Source of the DNA: Cyprinodon diabolis
Lineage: Eukaryota > Chordata > Actinopteri > Cyprinodontiformes > Cyprinodontidae
DNA: 64,000 nucleotides
Direction: 5' to 3'
Assembly (NCBI GenBank): GCA_030533445.1
Contig: CM060082.1
Coordinates: forward strand, 34,801,817-34,865,816
In this document: in pieces, positions 45,931-58,715 of the stretch
Position numbering within the stretch: position 1 is the first letter of the stretch
How the letters are laid out: every line of letters begins with the position of its first letter
Position numbers and translations under genes: made by a program
The notes under the pieces: generated by a model
Database searches by the model: none
Seen by the model: only the letters and a program-made list of their open reading frames with translations
What the model was told of the DNA's origin: nothing

Positions 45931-48555
45931 CGCTCTCTATGGTGCTTCTTTAAAAGAATAGGGCGAGGCTGTTGCACAATTCGTTGATTGGAAGTGCCTC
46001 TTGATTCTTTCAATTTTACCTGCCCATTATCCATTATATCAGTAGGGAGGGTAAAATGTGTGTTTGTACACCTAAACTAATGCCACTGCCACTTGTTAAG
46101 GAAAGGAGGCAGCCATCTGAAAGAGGGAACCTAGTGCAATGTAATTGGAAGTGAACTGGGTAACAGAGTTGTTCCCTGGGGACGTCTTATAACCGATTAA
46201 ATCACATTCATTTACAAAGTAAGTCCTTATGATTCACGGGCTTTGCTAGTTTTTATCATATTAAGATGGACTCTATCAATGGACTTACTATAGTATCATT
46301 AGATTACAATTTGGAATTGATGAAGAAATAGATTGACGAATGGATCGGAGGGTCGAAATGAACCTACATGTACCAGCATTTGTGAGTTGAGAGCCATAAA
46401 AGACAGAAGAATGCAAGTCCTCATTTATAAAAAGAGCTCAGGATTAAAATTCCGTTGATAAAAGTCTGGAATGAAAAATCATCTCCATTTAGTAGAGAAC
46501 TGCTACATGGGTGACATCTTTCCAAGGCCCTGAGGGAAAACTCATTTAAGCTGCTACTGAAATATTGCTAGCAATCTGTAACCAGAGGAGGAAATGACAC
46601 AGCTGCAGTGTGTAGCTGATGAAGGGGGTGGGAGGGCAACATCATTTAGTGACACATAGGCTGACTAAATTTAGCCCAGCTGCTTAAAATGCAGTCTTGA
46701 CATGAAAACAGACACAATAATGTCCTTTTTTCAGATGTTGCAATATAAATGGCTAATCTCGCTTCTCCTTTCGAATGTGTGGCCAGTTAGACCAGCAAAT
46801 TAAAAAACAAAATAAAAAAATAGATGCTTTTCTGCACTGTCTCTTTAAACACAAAGCGGTTTATCTTACTATATCCCCTAATGAGGACCATAAAGATGAA
46901 GTTAAAGCTGACATTTTGAGGTTGCAAACTCTGTGAATACATTTGATTTTAAAGCCTTTTTTTTGGCTGGCATGGCAAACAAAGGTCTCTTCACACCTAA
47001 TTAAATGTCAAACTATTAGTAGACAAAAAGAAAATTATTTAACTCAGCATATCAAATTTATAAGTCTCTGCCAGATCATATTAAAAAGTAAACAGTAAAA
47101 TCTTTGTTCATATATGTTTTTAAATATTACTTTTGGAGGAAAAAAGTAAGAAAAAGAGATTTACAACAAGAATGTCTTCTAAAAGGAGAATTCTATACAT
47201 GCATATGTTTTATAAAATATTAAACATTTGAATCAACAACAGTCTGGTCAAATTATTGACCCTGGCGCAAGAGTTCAATGATGGTGGAAAGGGCTTGTGC
47301 TAATGTTAGTTAGTTAAATTCAAATTCAGTTCTACTTGGAGGCAAAGGGCTCTAGGGGCCTTTGGAATGAACAAGGCGTTAAAACACGGTGCAACAGAAA
47401 TATGGAGAAATTGACAACTGATTATTAACTGACACTTAAAGTGAGACGTTTGGAGTTCAGGGGTGGCGGGGGATTGTTATATATGCAAATGAAATCCATT
47501 TAACTTTGTGATGGCTGGTGCATAACCAGGGACTTCATTAAAGTTGAAATTAATCAGACAAAAAAGATTCCTTGCATGAAAAAACACTTTGCATTAAAAG
47601 TTTGTTAAATGAAATGTAAAGTCTTTTATAACACTCTCTCTAAAGAGAACAAAAGTATTTCACAGTGATGTAGAAATTAAGGTTCCCAAACTTACAGGTC
47701 TTCTAAATGCAGATTAAAAGAACCATGATAATTAAGAAACTATAGGGATAATCCATACAATCATTAATGTTTTTTCTTGCACCCTTCCTGGGTCATACTC
47801 TGTGTGATGACAGGACAGGTTATGCCCTGCGGTGAGCCATTACAGGGCAATATTTAGTATACTCATAACCCATAAAGCGATACATTAGACATATTTATTT
47901 TAATTAGTTATGGTTAAATCCTATTAAATAAAAAAAATCATTTTAAAAATACTTAATTAATCGTAAAAGAAACTAAATGTTGTCGTAACTCATATGAGTT
48001 ATAGAAGTCTGTGACTGTAGGCAGGAGGAGACTCCTATCATAGCCTGTCTGGTCTGGTCTGGTGAACGACAAAGTTAGAGGATGTAGATTAGTCACAGTC
48101 ACAATAACCATGACATGAAATTTTCCTACCCTACAACAGGGATGTTCTTCTGGCAAATGGGTAGATAAATAAGGATCTCACCGAATTTGGTGGAAGCTGC
48201 ATCTCGTTCGTTACATTCGCCATCATCCCTCTAATTGTCTGCACCTGCACATGGGTGCAGAAGCCTGTTAAAGCGCAGTATTTTCAGCGCCCCAAGACCA
48301 TAAAGTTCTGAGACGCTGATTGGCCATTAAATTCACCTAGCAATAGTACATGATTGACAGATTCTCTGCAAATGTGGGGCTGTCTGATCACAGCCCCCAG
48401 AACAGAGACGGTAGGAGTCTGTCTGTGGAAATCCACAAATTAATGACAGTAGATAGGGAAATGTAGTTTATATAATTAGTTTTGCTTATAGGTACACACT
48501 CTAGAGAGTAAAACTGACATCTTTGAGTTAATTTCTAAAAATATATTTTACGGTT
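45931..48555. other. intergenic, no supported feature
   Basis: About 2.6 kb of AT-rich DNA; nothing could be named. Part of 48180-48555 may belong to the transposon whose end is listed next. Confidence 0.4.
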
Positions 48556-48613
48556 CTCTCTTCTTATCAGGGAGGGCGGTGCCCCAGCGCCCCCTATGGG
48601 CCGGCCGCCACTG
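48556..48613 (-). mobile_element. one end of a hAT-like DNA transposon
   Basis: On the minus strand this reads CAGTGGCGGCCGGCCCATAG, then GGGGCGCTGGGGCACCGCCC, a GC-rich end type seen in fish DNA transposons. The other end was not found, so the limits are open. Confidence 0.45.
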
Positions 48614-51600
48614 ATGTTCTGTACAGTACTGGCACCTAATGTCTTGTTGGTTCTACATTTACATGAAATACTCCGTCATTACAGGGTTTAATGGAGGCAA
48701 GTAGCCTGTGCTGAAGTGTTTAGAAAACACGGGTTGCCTGAATGGTCTCAGGGAAATTTTAAAAGGTTTCAAATGTGCTTTTATTTAAAAATAGTAGTTT
48801 AAGCTGCAACATGCATGTGAGTATCGGTTCATGTCTTATTCACTTTCCTCTGAACGCTGCCATTAACCCGGTTGTTTGAGCTAATTTTTCAGCCAATTGT
48901 TTTGTTTCTTCTCAACTTTTCATCAATACTCTTTGATAACGCACTCTGTAAGCAGACAGCATCATAAACATTGACCTTTAAAATTGTAATAATTATAAAA
49001 TGAGTGTTGATGACATTTTTTTAGGTTTAAAATAACTATGTTAGATCAGACCTACAGTTGCTTCCAAAACTACAAATGTATGTCCCTTAAATGTAACTTA
49101 TTTTTCATAGCTGAAACCAGATCAACTGCCATGATTTAGAAATATGTGTATATTTTAATAAATGGTGGTTCCGTTTATAATATTTGAAACCTTTGTTGAC
49201 AGGTTATAGATATATAGTACAAGTGGTGTTTAAAACTCTTGAATATAAAAGGATTCTAAGTGGTTCCAACATGCACCATTTGGTAAAACCTCTTAGCAGA
49301 GTCAGATGCATCAAACATTTATGTACAAATTCTATCTCTGTCTTCCAAACCTATTCTGTCAATAAACCACAACTAAGAGAAGATATCTTTTTTCCCCTGA
49401 TGGCCTCAGACTTAGTGCAAATGAATTCTGTTGGTATTTGAATCTTTGCTTAATGAGAATCATACTTTCTTGCAAATCATATCAGTAAAACTCTTAATCT
49501 CCTTAATGAGTTTAAGCCAAAAAGCTTCATTCCTAAAGGATTAGGCGGTTTACAGTGAGTTGTACCCAAGAGAATAAAGGTTTAAAATAACAAGTGTGTA
49601 AGAAAAAGGTGCATCAGAAACTGGATAGGTGCAGCCTTATAATGCCTGAGATGATAAAAGACCTGTGTAAGAGTTATGGACACATTCATAAGGTTTGGAC
49701 AACACCTCGAGTCGGAGCTCTAAGAGTCATCTGGACAGAGGCTTCAAATATGGCATTCCTTGTGTTAGAACATATCAGAAGTGTCTTACCTAGGCTAAAG
49801 AGAACATAATAACATTGGACTGTTGCTCCAAAGTACTCTGGTAATAGATTGGAAGCATTTTGTTTGTATTCCATGGTAATTTTTTCACATTTAGTGATGA
49901 TTTGTAGAGACAGAGAGGTAATTTGCTGGTGTTGGTCCCCTGTGTTTAAGCAAGTACAAAGACTGCACTCCTGTCTAGTAGAAATTTCAAGAAGAGCATG
50001 TTTTTCTCAGCTGCCCTTCTGTCAGGAGATGCTGATTTAATTTACCTGCAGGACTTAAATCCAGTCCACACTAATGGAAGTGCCAATGAAGCCTTTAATG
50101 ACAATAGTTTCACTGAGTTTGACTGGCTAACATTATGTCCTCAACTAAAACCTAAATTGATTCTGATGCTTATGAATAAGATGGGAGAAAACGCATCAAA
50201 CTGTGCATATGAGATAAAGGTCTTTAATGATTGACTGATTTCTTTTTTTTAGTAGACTCATGATCAGAAAAGAGATGATACAACACAAAAAATAAATAAA
50301 ATAAATAAGAGACATGCATACCAATGTTTCCACAGAGCCGACTGGTATCTTGGTGCAGATAAGATGTGAAAACATTACAATAAGACTGTGCAATGAGCTG
50401 CTCAGACAACAATTAAACCTGTATATCAGATTTCTCAGATGGGCCTGGAATTTTCTGACATGTGATTTACAAAACATCTCACTTGCAATGCAAATCATGG
50501 GTATTTTAAGAAGAATTCTCAATGGGTTATTATAATCAACCTTAAGCTTCTGCATAGTAGCTTTTTAAAATTTACACCACAAAGGAGCTGCATACAAGGA
50601 TATATAGTAAGCTGTAAACAGGCTGAAACGTTTTCTGGGAAACTGAGCGGTTTTCTCTGATTTAGCCTGGTTTTGAGGTTATATACCAATTTACGGGCTC
50701 TATCTTGTTCCTTATTCCCCATGGATTAGGTCTGTTCCCACTACTAATAAAGCACTCGACTCCCCCCTGATAAATGCGGTCAAGAATCACAATCCCAATA
50801 GGAAGAGCAGTACTTTATGAAGCTGAAATAAAACTGTGTAGGACACTACAGCAAACTGCAACGCACCAGTTATTCAGAAATAAATAAATAAAACATGAAA
50901 GAGAAATAAACCATAAATTTAATTAACCAAGAAATTAATGAGTTCAGGATGTTAAAATACACTTTTTTTTTTTAGAGAAAAGTGCAATATTTTGTAGGAA
51001 AACATTTGCACTAGGAAGGAAAAATGGTTGATGGTTAAAGCTAACCACAAACAAGTTTTAAAAAAATGAGTTAAGAGTGCCCCCTAATGTTGGACAGTGG
51101 AAATTACAAATTGGTTGAGAAATCAGAAAGAGAAAACATAATTTTCTCAATTGCTTTCATGCAAAATGCACATTTTAGAATAGATACACTCAGGCCTACA
51201 CAGTGCCAAGTTTAGCAAATTTCAGTAACAACACTATTCTAAGTGCTGAACATGGTCAAAAAAGAAAAGTACTTTGCAGTGGTATAAAAGTAGCAAATAT
51301 TTAAAGAGAGAAAAATAAATAGTTTAAAATATTTGGTACAAATTGAGGAAAGTTATTCTTGAAACGTAACTAATATTGCTTATATAGCACAGTAGAAGGT
51401 TAACTTTAGTCTTGACTTAAAGAGACTCAGGGTTTTAGGGCTTCATCAGTGTTCGTCAGCTGAAGCTGTTTAATCAACATTTTAGTCAGACATGTTACGT
51501 TTCCATTGGAGTAATCAATTATACTGAAGCTGAACAAATGAATTAATGTTCAAGGTCCTGCTGAGAAATTAGCTCTTCAGTTCTGGAGATGTTCTTTAGG

Positions 51601-52679
51601 TGACAGAAGGAGGACTTTGCTGTTCTCTTCATATGCTTTTAAGTTCAGTTCTGAGTCCATCATTACAGGCAGATTTTGAGCCTTATTGGTGCCTTCTAGC
51701 TGCATTCTGTAAAACTCTGTGTTAAAGTTAAATCCTCTTTCTTTAGTAAAAAATAATTACTTCTGTTTCTGTTTTGATTAAGCTGAAGAAATATGCATGA
51801 CAAAACATGACATTTTTTTTTTTTATTAGTTTGGCTTTTCTGACATCTAAAAGATTAAGATCAGCTCTTCAGAGGGGAGCATCATCTTCCAAATCTATTG
51901 AGGTCAAAAGGACTTACCTTGAAAAAAACTGTGATTTATTCAGCAATAAGATGTCCCAAGGGGAAAAAAACTCTGTTACTTATTCTCTATCTTAAATTAT
52001 ATTGCATTAAGTGTGCTTCTTGATAGGTTACCCCTATTGAGGATCATTTGTGGTGTAACAAATGTCTATAAGATAAATGAGCTCGCTGACATCATGTCAA
52101 TGTCGTTGACATGTCATGTCATGAAACATCAGGCCTGTAGTCAAACCTCAGCGCTGGGTTTAAAAAGCATATTTTTATATTTATCCTTTTATTACAGCCT
52201 TTTTGTGCCCAATGTATGCATTTCTGAGGACTTTATAGGAAACATTCAGATATTGTTGTAAGGTTGTTGTTGTTTTTTTCCCCCCGCAAATGTTGCAATA
52301 CAAATTGATTAATTTTTTTTTATCCAACCTCCATAGTTTCATGTGTCTAATTGTTTTTTTCTCCTTCTTTTCCTCCAAACAAATCATACAACATGTACAC
52401 TGATGTTAAATCTCAATGACTAGTGAGCTGAAAGCAATTGGGTCAAACAGAATAAAGTCATCAGTGGTAAACTATGGCTGCTTTAACTGCACCGTCCATA
52501 AACCTATTCAGTGTGTTTACTGATAAATTGGTACCATCTGTGAGATCAGTTTGTAATCCATCTATCTCTGCACATATCTGCTGTCAATACTGTTGGTCAT
52601 TCAATTTGCAGTGTACAATTAATCTGACTTCAGAAAAACAGCAAGATTTCAAATTTGCTTAATAAAATATGCATACATT
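48614..52679. other. intergenic, no supported feature
   Basis: About 4 kb of AT-rich DNA. Open frames such as 50196-50555 (minus) and 49594-49809 show no known domain. Short T and A runs occur. No element boundaries were found. Confidence 0.4.
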
Positions 52680-52945
52680 AGACTTTAGACTTTTAGACTT
52701 TAGACAGATTTTATTTGTCATTTTGTTTACACAAGTGTAAAACAAAAAGAAGTTTCGTTTTAAAAGTGCAGCCTTGAAAAATAGTAAAAAAGGACTGTAA
52801 ATTTACAGTTCTAACATTTTTTTATATATGATAAAATATAATAAATATAATAATAAAATGCAACACAATAACCAATTCTACAAAACATTTAGCAGTCTAA
52901 TGGCATTGGGGAAGAAACCGTTCTTGGAATCTGCTGGACATTATG
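52680..52945 (-). repeat. LINE 3' end (Rex1-like), copy 4
   Basis: The minus strand starts with a short AGATTCCAAGAACGGTTTCT-type coding remnant and ends with AAAATGACAAATAAAATCTG followed by TCTAAAG repeats (about 52680-52705). The copy at 59575-59790 is its close relative. Confidence 0.75.
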
Positions 52946-53683
52946 CATTAAGGTAAATTTTCCTGCATGTAAACTAGCATTCCTTCATGTTTTTTCTACA
53001 ATATCCTGCAGTTTTCAACCTAAAGTATTTAGAGAAAGCTGATGAAAGGAGAAGTTTGAACAAAGATTAAGATAATGTCATCAGATTCTGAATGAAAGCA
53101 TCCCAGATGGTCTAACTGAGTTTAAAGAGAGCTCAGATTTTGATCAGTTTTTCTCTGGGTGGATGGAAATATTTCTGGAAATGATTCTCCTCCTCACATG
53201 ACAAAAAAATAAGGTATAAGTAAAAAAAAGTATAAGTATATCGAAGCTATTTTGTGATATAAACTTTAAATAAAGCATCCACAGCAAAAATTATGAGTTT
53301 TGTATTCAATAAAATATCAATTTGCATTAATAGTCATTCACATATAAAAACATTTTGAATGTCAAAGGCTCTACAACAATAACCTATTTATTTAGTACTT
53401 TGGCAAATCATCTGACTTTCCAGTGATGTGTAAGTACGGTACAAAATAAAATGGTCTGACAGAAGTCGCTTCCACTGCACATTCAAGGGGCTTTAAATCA
53501 CAAGAATTCAAGAAAGATGAATTATTAACAAGGAATTTGACTTCAGTTTCTATTGCTCACAGCTAAAGTTGTACATTTTAGTAATTGTCAGACCTCCAGT
53601 GACCTGGCATTCATATTTTTGGTTGTCAGTGCCATAATTAGTGCAGCTTAAGCGTCTGCTAAATGACTGTGATAATGAAAACT
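52946..53683. other. intergenic, no feature seen
   Basis: AT-rich DNA without a supported feature. Confidence 0.4.
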
Positions 53684-53957
53684 GCACTGCAAAAAATTTA
53701 AATCTAAATAAGTAATTGTTTCCTAAAATAAGTGCATTTTTTTCTGAGGTGGAAATTGAGCTGCTTTGCCATTTACATTTAAAATAAGAAAAAACAATTG
53801 CATTGTCTTGTTTCAAGTGCATACTATCTAATAATCTTCTTTTAAGAGTAGAAATACTAATTCCATTGGCAAATCATCTTATTTACCTACTCAAATTAAG
53901 AGTAAATACACTTAATGTAAGACATTTTTAAATTATTTCTGGATCGTTTTTGCAGTG
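53684..53957. mobile_element. short hAT-like MITE
   Basis: It starts GCACTGCAAAAA and ends TTTTTGCAGTG, inverted over about 11 bases. The flanks TGAAAACT (53676-53683) and TGAAAACA (53958-53965) match at 7 of 8 bases, as an aged 8-bp duplication would. The interior is AT-rich and non-coding. Confidence 0.7.
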
Positions 53958-54356
53958 TGAAAACAGTGACTACCATATTGTGTACAACTGCATGGAGTGA
54001 CATTTGCATGTTTGGTCAGTCATTTTTTTTTTGTTGTTATCTTTATTAAATGTTTCTGATGTAATTTTCAGAGCGTATCTTAGGGAAGATTTTTCTCAGA
54101 ATTCTGACTGAATTCTGACAGTTTATAAACATGTTAGCATCAAGCTGTAGCCATGTCTGTTTTAGAGACTAGCTCTCTTGTTTTAATGACCTTCTGGTCC
54201 TCCATTAATAAGGGGACCCTTCGGGCACGTAAAAAGTTGCTTAATTCTGTAATTTTCCACCAATGTGTCATTGGCCTTCTCAAACAACCCACATCTTTGT
54301 CAGTGAATCTGAGTGCTCCCAGCTCTCTTCCTTCATGGTGCCCATCTACATTAAAG

Positions 54357-54513
54357 TCCAAAATTCTGAGATTAAAGTCAGAATTCTGAGAAAAAAGTCA
54401 AAATTCTGAGATTAAAGTGAGAATTCTGAGATTAAAATCAAAATCCTGAGAAAAAAAGTCAGAATTCTGAGATTAAAATCAGAATTCTGAGAAAAAAGTC
54501 AGAATTCTGAGTT
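54357..54513. repeat. 20-bp minisatellite, about 8 units
   Basis: Units alternate between GAATTCTGAGATTAAAGTCA and GAATTCTGAGAAAAAAGTCA, with some single-base changes and one 21-base unit. The array ends in a run of T. Confidence 0.92.
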
Positions 54514-55124
54514 TTTTCCCATATTAAACTGAAATAAAATTTAAAAATTAGTTAACTATTTTTTTTTCAGTGGCCCTAATCCTCTTCCGTCCTATCCTCT
54601 TTCAAAGACTATAACGAATATTGGAGACAGGGGATAACTCAGACGTACAGGGCGACGTTTGAGGGATGCAGGTCAAGCATCCTGCACCTCAGGAGCTAAG
54701 CAGCAGTCAGGAAGATAGTATTGGGAATGATGACCTCATTCCTCACTCCACTGAGGGTTAGGTATTGATTCATTTTCAAATAAAAAAGGCTTTATTAATC
54801 GCAAAAGTAAATTAAAATGTTACAGTGACTCATAAGTTTTTAACAAGTTGTTGTAGGTGTTGAAAGCTGTATAAAGCATTATATTTGTATATTAAGGTGT
54901 TGAAAATAGGTGTTGAAAGCTGCAGAAACATGATATTTGTATATTCATATGATATTTGTATCATAAATATTTAATAGTAACAATGGAAATTTTATTTTAT
55001 TTTACGGATTTTTGGTGCGTTACTTTTGTTGCAAATTACAAATGTGCACCCGCTGGCTGAAAGCTATTATATTCCTCTTAGTTTTTGATATTTAATGCAA
55101 TCTGATTGTATAACATGATTGAAT
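54514..55124. other. intergenic, small direct duplication only
   Basis: TAGGTGTTGAAAGCTG occurs twice about 54 bases apart (about 54855 and 54909), each followed by ATATTTGTATATT-like sequence. Nothing else was recognised. Confidence 0.5.
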
Positions 55125-55195
55125 TGCCTGTGTACAGTGCCTTGAGATAAGGTGTGTTGGGAATTGGCACTGTTAAATACATTCAATTTAATCTG
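55125..55195 (+). repeat. L2-like 3' tail remnant
   Basis: TACAGTGCCTTGAGATAAGG followed by GTGTGTTGGGAATTGGCACT is the 3' untranslated signature of common fish L2-like repeats; 5' truncated. Confidence 0.55.
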
Positions 55196-55304
55196 TTCTA
55201 CACAGGCCATCAGGTTGGAATAAGGTGGACCCTGAAGAATCCAGACTATAGCTTTTCAATCCAACTCCACTTAAAATACAAGATTTTTGAAAAAATAATT
55301 ACTT

Positions 55305-55312
55305 AAAAAAAA
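55305..55312 (-). terminator. RNA polymerase III terminator of tRNA-Cys
   Basis: A run of eight T on the minus strand, starting 12 bases past the tRNA 3' end, as RNA polymerase III requires. Confidence 0.85.
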
Positions 55313-55324
55313 CCTCTATAAAAG

Positions 55325-55396
55325 AGGGGGCACCCGGATTTGAACCGGGGACCTCTTGATCTGCAGTCAAATGCTCTACCACTGAGCTATACCCCC
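55325..55396 (-). tRNA. tRNA-Cys (anticodon GCA)
   Basis: On the minus strand the 72-base gene reads GGGGGTATAGCTCAGTGGTA at its 5' end, has TTGACTGCAGATCAAG as anticodon arm with GCA (complement at 55362-55364), and ends CCCCGGTTCAAATCCGGGTG, then CCCCCT. Acceptor stem (GGGGGTA-type with its partner at the 3' end), D arm, anticodon arm and T arm all pair. The internal A box (TAGCTCAGTGG) and B box (GGTTCAAATCC) are intact, and a T8 terminator follows. There is no intron and no encoded CCA. It looks functional and lies head to head with pomp, 278 bases from the pomp start codon. Confidence 0.97.
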
Positions 55397-55569
55397 GCTG
55401 TAACAAGTTTTATAAATACTTATAATTTATCCGAAACACATGATGATTTCAGGTAATATGGTGTGAAAATGACGGTCAATATTTTTTAATACTAATGGTA
55501 TTGAAACCCCTCAGATGCCTACCGCACATAACATTCCGTGCCTATATTTCGTTTTATCAAATTACGGAG

Positions 55570-55674
55570 CAGTTTTTTCAGGGGCGGGACTTGCACCGGA
55601 TGTTTCGTAATTACCGTGCTACACCGGCGGATATACAAGCTTACCAAAAGGAAAGTGCAAGGAAAGGAGTCACA
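55570..55674 (+). promoter_or_regulatory. likely pomp promoter and 5' untranslated region
   Basis: The segment is richer in GC than its surroundings and has GGGGCGGGAC at 55581-55590 (a GC-box) and CACCGGATG (an ETS-like site) just after. No TATA box was seen. The exact transcription start cannot be fixed from sequence. Confidence 0.5.
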
Positions 55675-58425
55675 ATGGTATTGTACCATGTTTATTTCAT
55701 CTTTTTAAATAGATTCCTTTTTAAATATTTTCCATCCACTTAATTTATTTTGATCGGCGTTATACGTTTTTTTTATCACCCACGTTAAATGTTAGTCTGA
55801 TCATCATGCGGAGCTGACTCGGGAATTTGATTAGTCACTCGAGCTAATGCTACATTAGCGCTTATGTTAGCAGCTAAGTTTATCCGTATTTTGTCTTTTT
55901 AAGTCGGCTCCGAGTGTTTGTATTTGGTTGTTTTTGATTATGTTTAGCAGACGTGAAGGTCTGAGGTGTTTTATTTCGGTGTGTATCACAGAACAGCCGC
56001 GGACTCCGCTCTCAGCTCAAAGACAGTGTACCTGTAGCAGGACTGTGTCCACAGGGGGCCTATGGGGTGCAGGACTCTCTGCGGAGCGGGTAAGAAACCA
56101 CGAATTATGTTCACTATACTGTTCTTTATTTGTTTAGGTGTTTACTTTATCTGCAAAGAAGAGCCGCCATATTCGGTTACGTTTATTATTTTAATAATTG
56201 TGCATATTGGTGGTTGTAACAGCTTTCTCTCCCTCTCTTTGTGACAGCTTCACCAGCATAAAGAATGAGCTCCTTCCAAGCCACCCTCTGGAGTTATCAG
56301 AGAAAAATGTAAGCTGTCTTTGCTGTGCCCTTTAATGCGTTAACATTCCTAAAATATATCCAGGAGCAGACCTACTTATAGGCCTGACAGCCTGTACATA
56401 TGTGGTGAATATGCACAGATAAATGAGTTAGTATGTAAGTTAATTGGGGGAAAAAAGAACAATAAAAATCAGTGATACCCACATATTTAGATCTTATTTT
56501 GGATTAAATGGCTTTAAAATTCTTTACTATGATTGACTAATACTTTTTGTGACATATTTTTAAAACCACCATACCTATACTTATATTTTGTTCAGTTTTT
56601 GAAGGATCCTTATCAGTTTCTAAATCATAGTTGAGCTTAAAAGAAATGTACGTGTCAGTTAGTTCAGGTGTTACTCAGCTTAACTGCATTAACTCTCTTG
56701 ATAGTTCAATTCAGTAACTTTTATTTTTGTGCAGCACTAGTACACCTTTCACACGCACAATCACATTTCACAAATGAAAACACAAGAAAAACATAAAGTA
56801 TTTTAAAAAAATAAAAGTAAGGTGGATAAATAAATAAATATGTGAAGTGCAGGGGATGAATAAAAGCATAGGCCTATATGCATGCAAAGTATGACTATCT
56901 GCTTTTCCTATTAGTGAACGAGCCTGACATTGAATGCAATTTTCCTTAGACATTTGTGCATGGATAGCTCAGTTAAAACGGGCGCACCGTTTTTGATATA
57001 TGTATCATTTATATAAATTAGTATAAAAACTTTAACAAGATATACCAAATTCCAAGTAACATTATTCTAAGATACTCTAAACAGCTGTATACTAGGTGTG
57101 GATGATTTTTGTTGTTTTGTCACAAAAATTTGAATCCCCTTTTTAATTTCAGTCTTATTGTTTGAAGGATGCAATGTAATGATTTTTTCCCAATCAATAG
57201 TTTTGTTGTTTTTATTATTTTTTGCTTGAGTTTTATAACATAAAATTAAAAATGACACGCATTACTATAAAAACCTAACTTGTTTTCTCCCAACCACATT
57301 GGAAGATTATGTAACTCATCCAAATGTAGTAAACCGCTATTTTGATAAACATATGCAGCTTTTAATGTAATAATCCTGCAAATGTAATACATTTCCCAGG
57401 GATGTAATAGTGGCTTCCAAGTTCCTTAACAAATACCATTTCCCACTAATAAAAGAAAATCAAACAACAAAAACAATCACTATTATTTATTGCATCTTTA
57501 CATTAGTAATCGTCACAGTTTACCTTAATTTAAAGGGCTTAAGAAATTAAAATGTGGAACATGCTCATAAAAAAATGTTTTGCATCAAACGATGAAAATG
57601 TAACAAACTAAATTTGTAGCTAATGTTATCACACAGTGAGCAGTTTATCAATTATGGATCACATCTTAGAACAATAAGTAATGAACGAACATCATTCTGC
57701 ACTATGAAAGTAAAACAAGAACATTGGTGGAAAAAAGTATAGATTTAGAAATGCTTTTATCATAGTTAATTCAAGACCAGAATAATTATTAGTAACCTTG
57801 TAAATACTTTAAATATTTTATATCCTCTTAGTATTGCTGACTGCAACCAATGTATTTCAGTTTGAGAAACACTGATATAGTTAATATTAAAGTTCAAAAT
57901 GAAGCATTGGCCATTATGAAGCCATAAGAGGGCGCTGTTTACTGAAGGCTCCTTAATGTGGTCTCTCTCTTCCTCTGCTGTGAAGTTCCACCTTAACCAG
58001 GACAAGATGAATTTCTCTACGCTCAGAAACATCCAGGGTCTTCACGCTCCGCTCAAATTGCAGATGGAGTACAGAGCGGCCAGACAGGTAGACGCAGTCT
58101 ACACCTTTTCATCTTCAGTGTTTTTAAAGTCCCCCCCCCCCCAATTCCTAAAGCAAAGTGTTTCTGGGTTCCAGATCCAGCGTCTGCCCTTCTTACCAAG
58201 CTCTAACCTTGCTCTCGACACACTGCGAGGAAGCGATGAGTGTATCGGTTTTGAAGACATCCTCTGTGGTGAGGGCCTCACTCCTCTGATTAGATGGGAA
58301 AATCTACTATTAACATAAAATAAGTCTAACCATCAATCTGTGTTTGTTTGTCTGCAGATCCAGCCCAGAGTGAAGTGATGGGGGAGCCTCACATGATGGT
58401 AGAATACAAACTTGGATTGCTGTAA
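55675..58425 (+). CDS. pomp: proteasome maturation protein, complete six-exon gene
   Basis: Coding exons: 55675-55677 (the ATG alone), 55992-56089, 56248-56308, 57986-58087, 58175-58268, 58358-58425 (stop TAA at 58423-58425). All five introns are GT-AG and the phases join without a break, giving 141 residues, the same length as the human protein. Recognisable blocks are KNELLPSHPLELSEKN, LNQDKMNFSTLRNIQGLHAP, LKLQMEY, IQRLPFLPSSNLALDTLRG, IGFEDIL and MGEPHMMVEYKLGLL. POMP is the chaperone that guides assembly of the 20S proteasome half-rings, bringing beta subunits onto the alpha ring and being degraded as the first substrate. The largest intron (56309-57985) is AT-rich and holds no recognised element. 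In other vertebrates pomp lies near flt1 and slc46a3; neither was seen here. Confidence 0.96.
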
Positions 58426-58715
58426 AAAAAAAAAAAAAAAAAGAACCTTGAAAATGGACAACCCAACACATAATTAGGTTCCTTTCTCCCAATACATATG
58501 ATGATCCATTCCAGAACAGGTTAGACGTTGTCAGCTCAGAGCCGTCATTTAGCCACTTGTCAAGCAGAGGGCGAGCTCTATGCGTGTCAGTGAGGTGATG
58601 CAAGTCAAACAGAGGCAGCGATTTAAAAACAGTCACCCAACTGGTTTTCATGGCCCCTTTTTTGTTGTTTGAATCTGCTTGATATTTCTAATAAAAGGAT
58701 AATGTACTTCCTCAT
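58426..58715 (+). other. pomp 3' untranslated region with polyadenylation signal
   Basis: An A tract of about 19 bases begins within the stop codon (58424-58442). The only clear AATAAA downstream is at 58690-58695. The real mRNA end was not determined. Confidence 0.55.

Noticed and set aside
48180..48555. Possible body of a full hAT element ending at 48613
   Set aside because: Only the right end could be recognised; no left terminus or duplication was found, so only the end is annotated.
50196..50555. 119-codon minus-strand frame with a hydrophobic stretch
   Set aside because: AT-rich DNA gives such hydrophobic readings by chance; no family match and no flanking exon signals.
52083..52130. 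Palindrome-like GACAT/ATGTC cluster
   Set aside because: Short TGTCA-type repeats without a stable arm length; no associated element.
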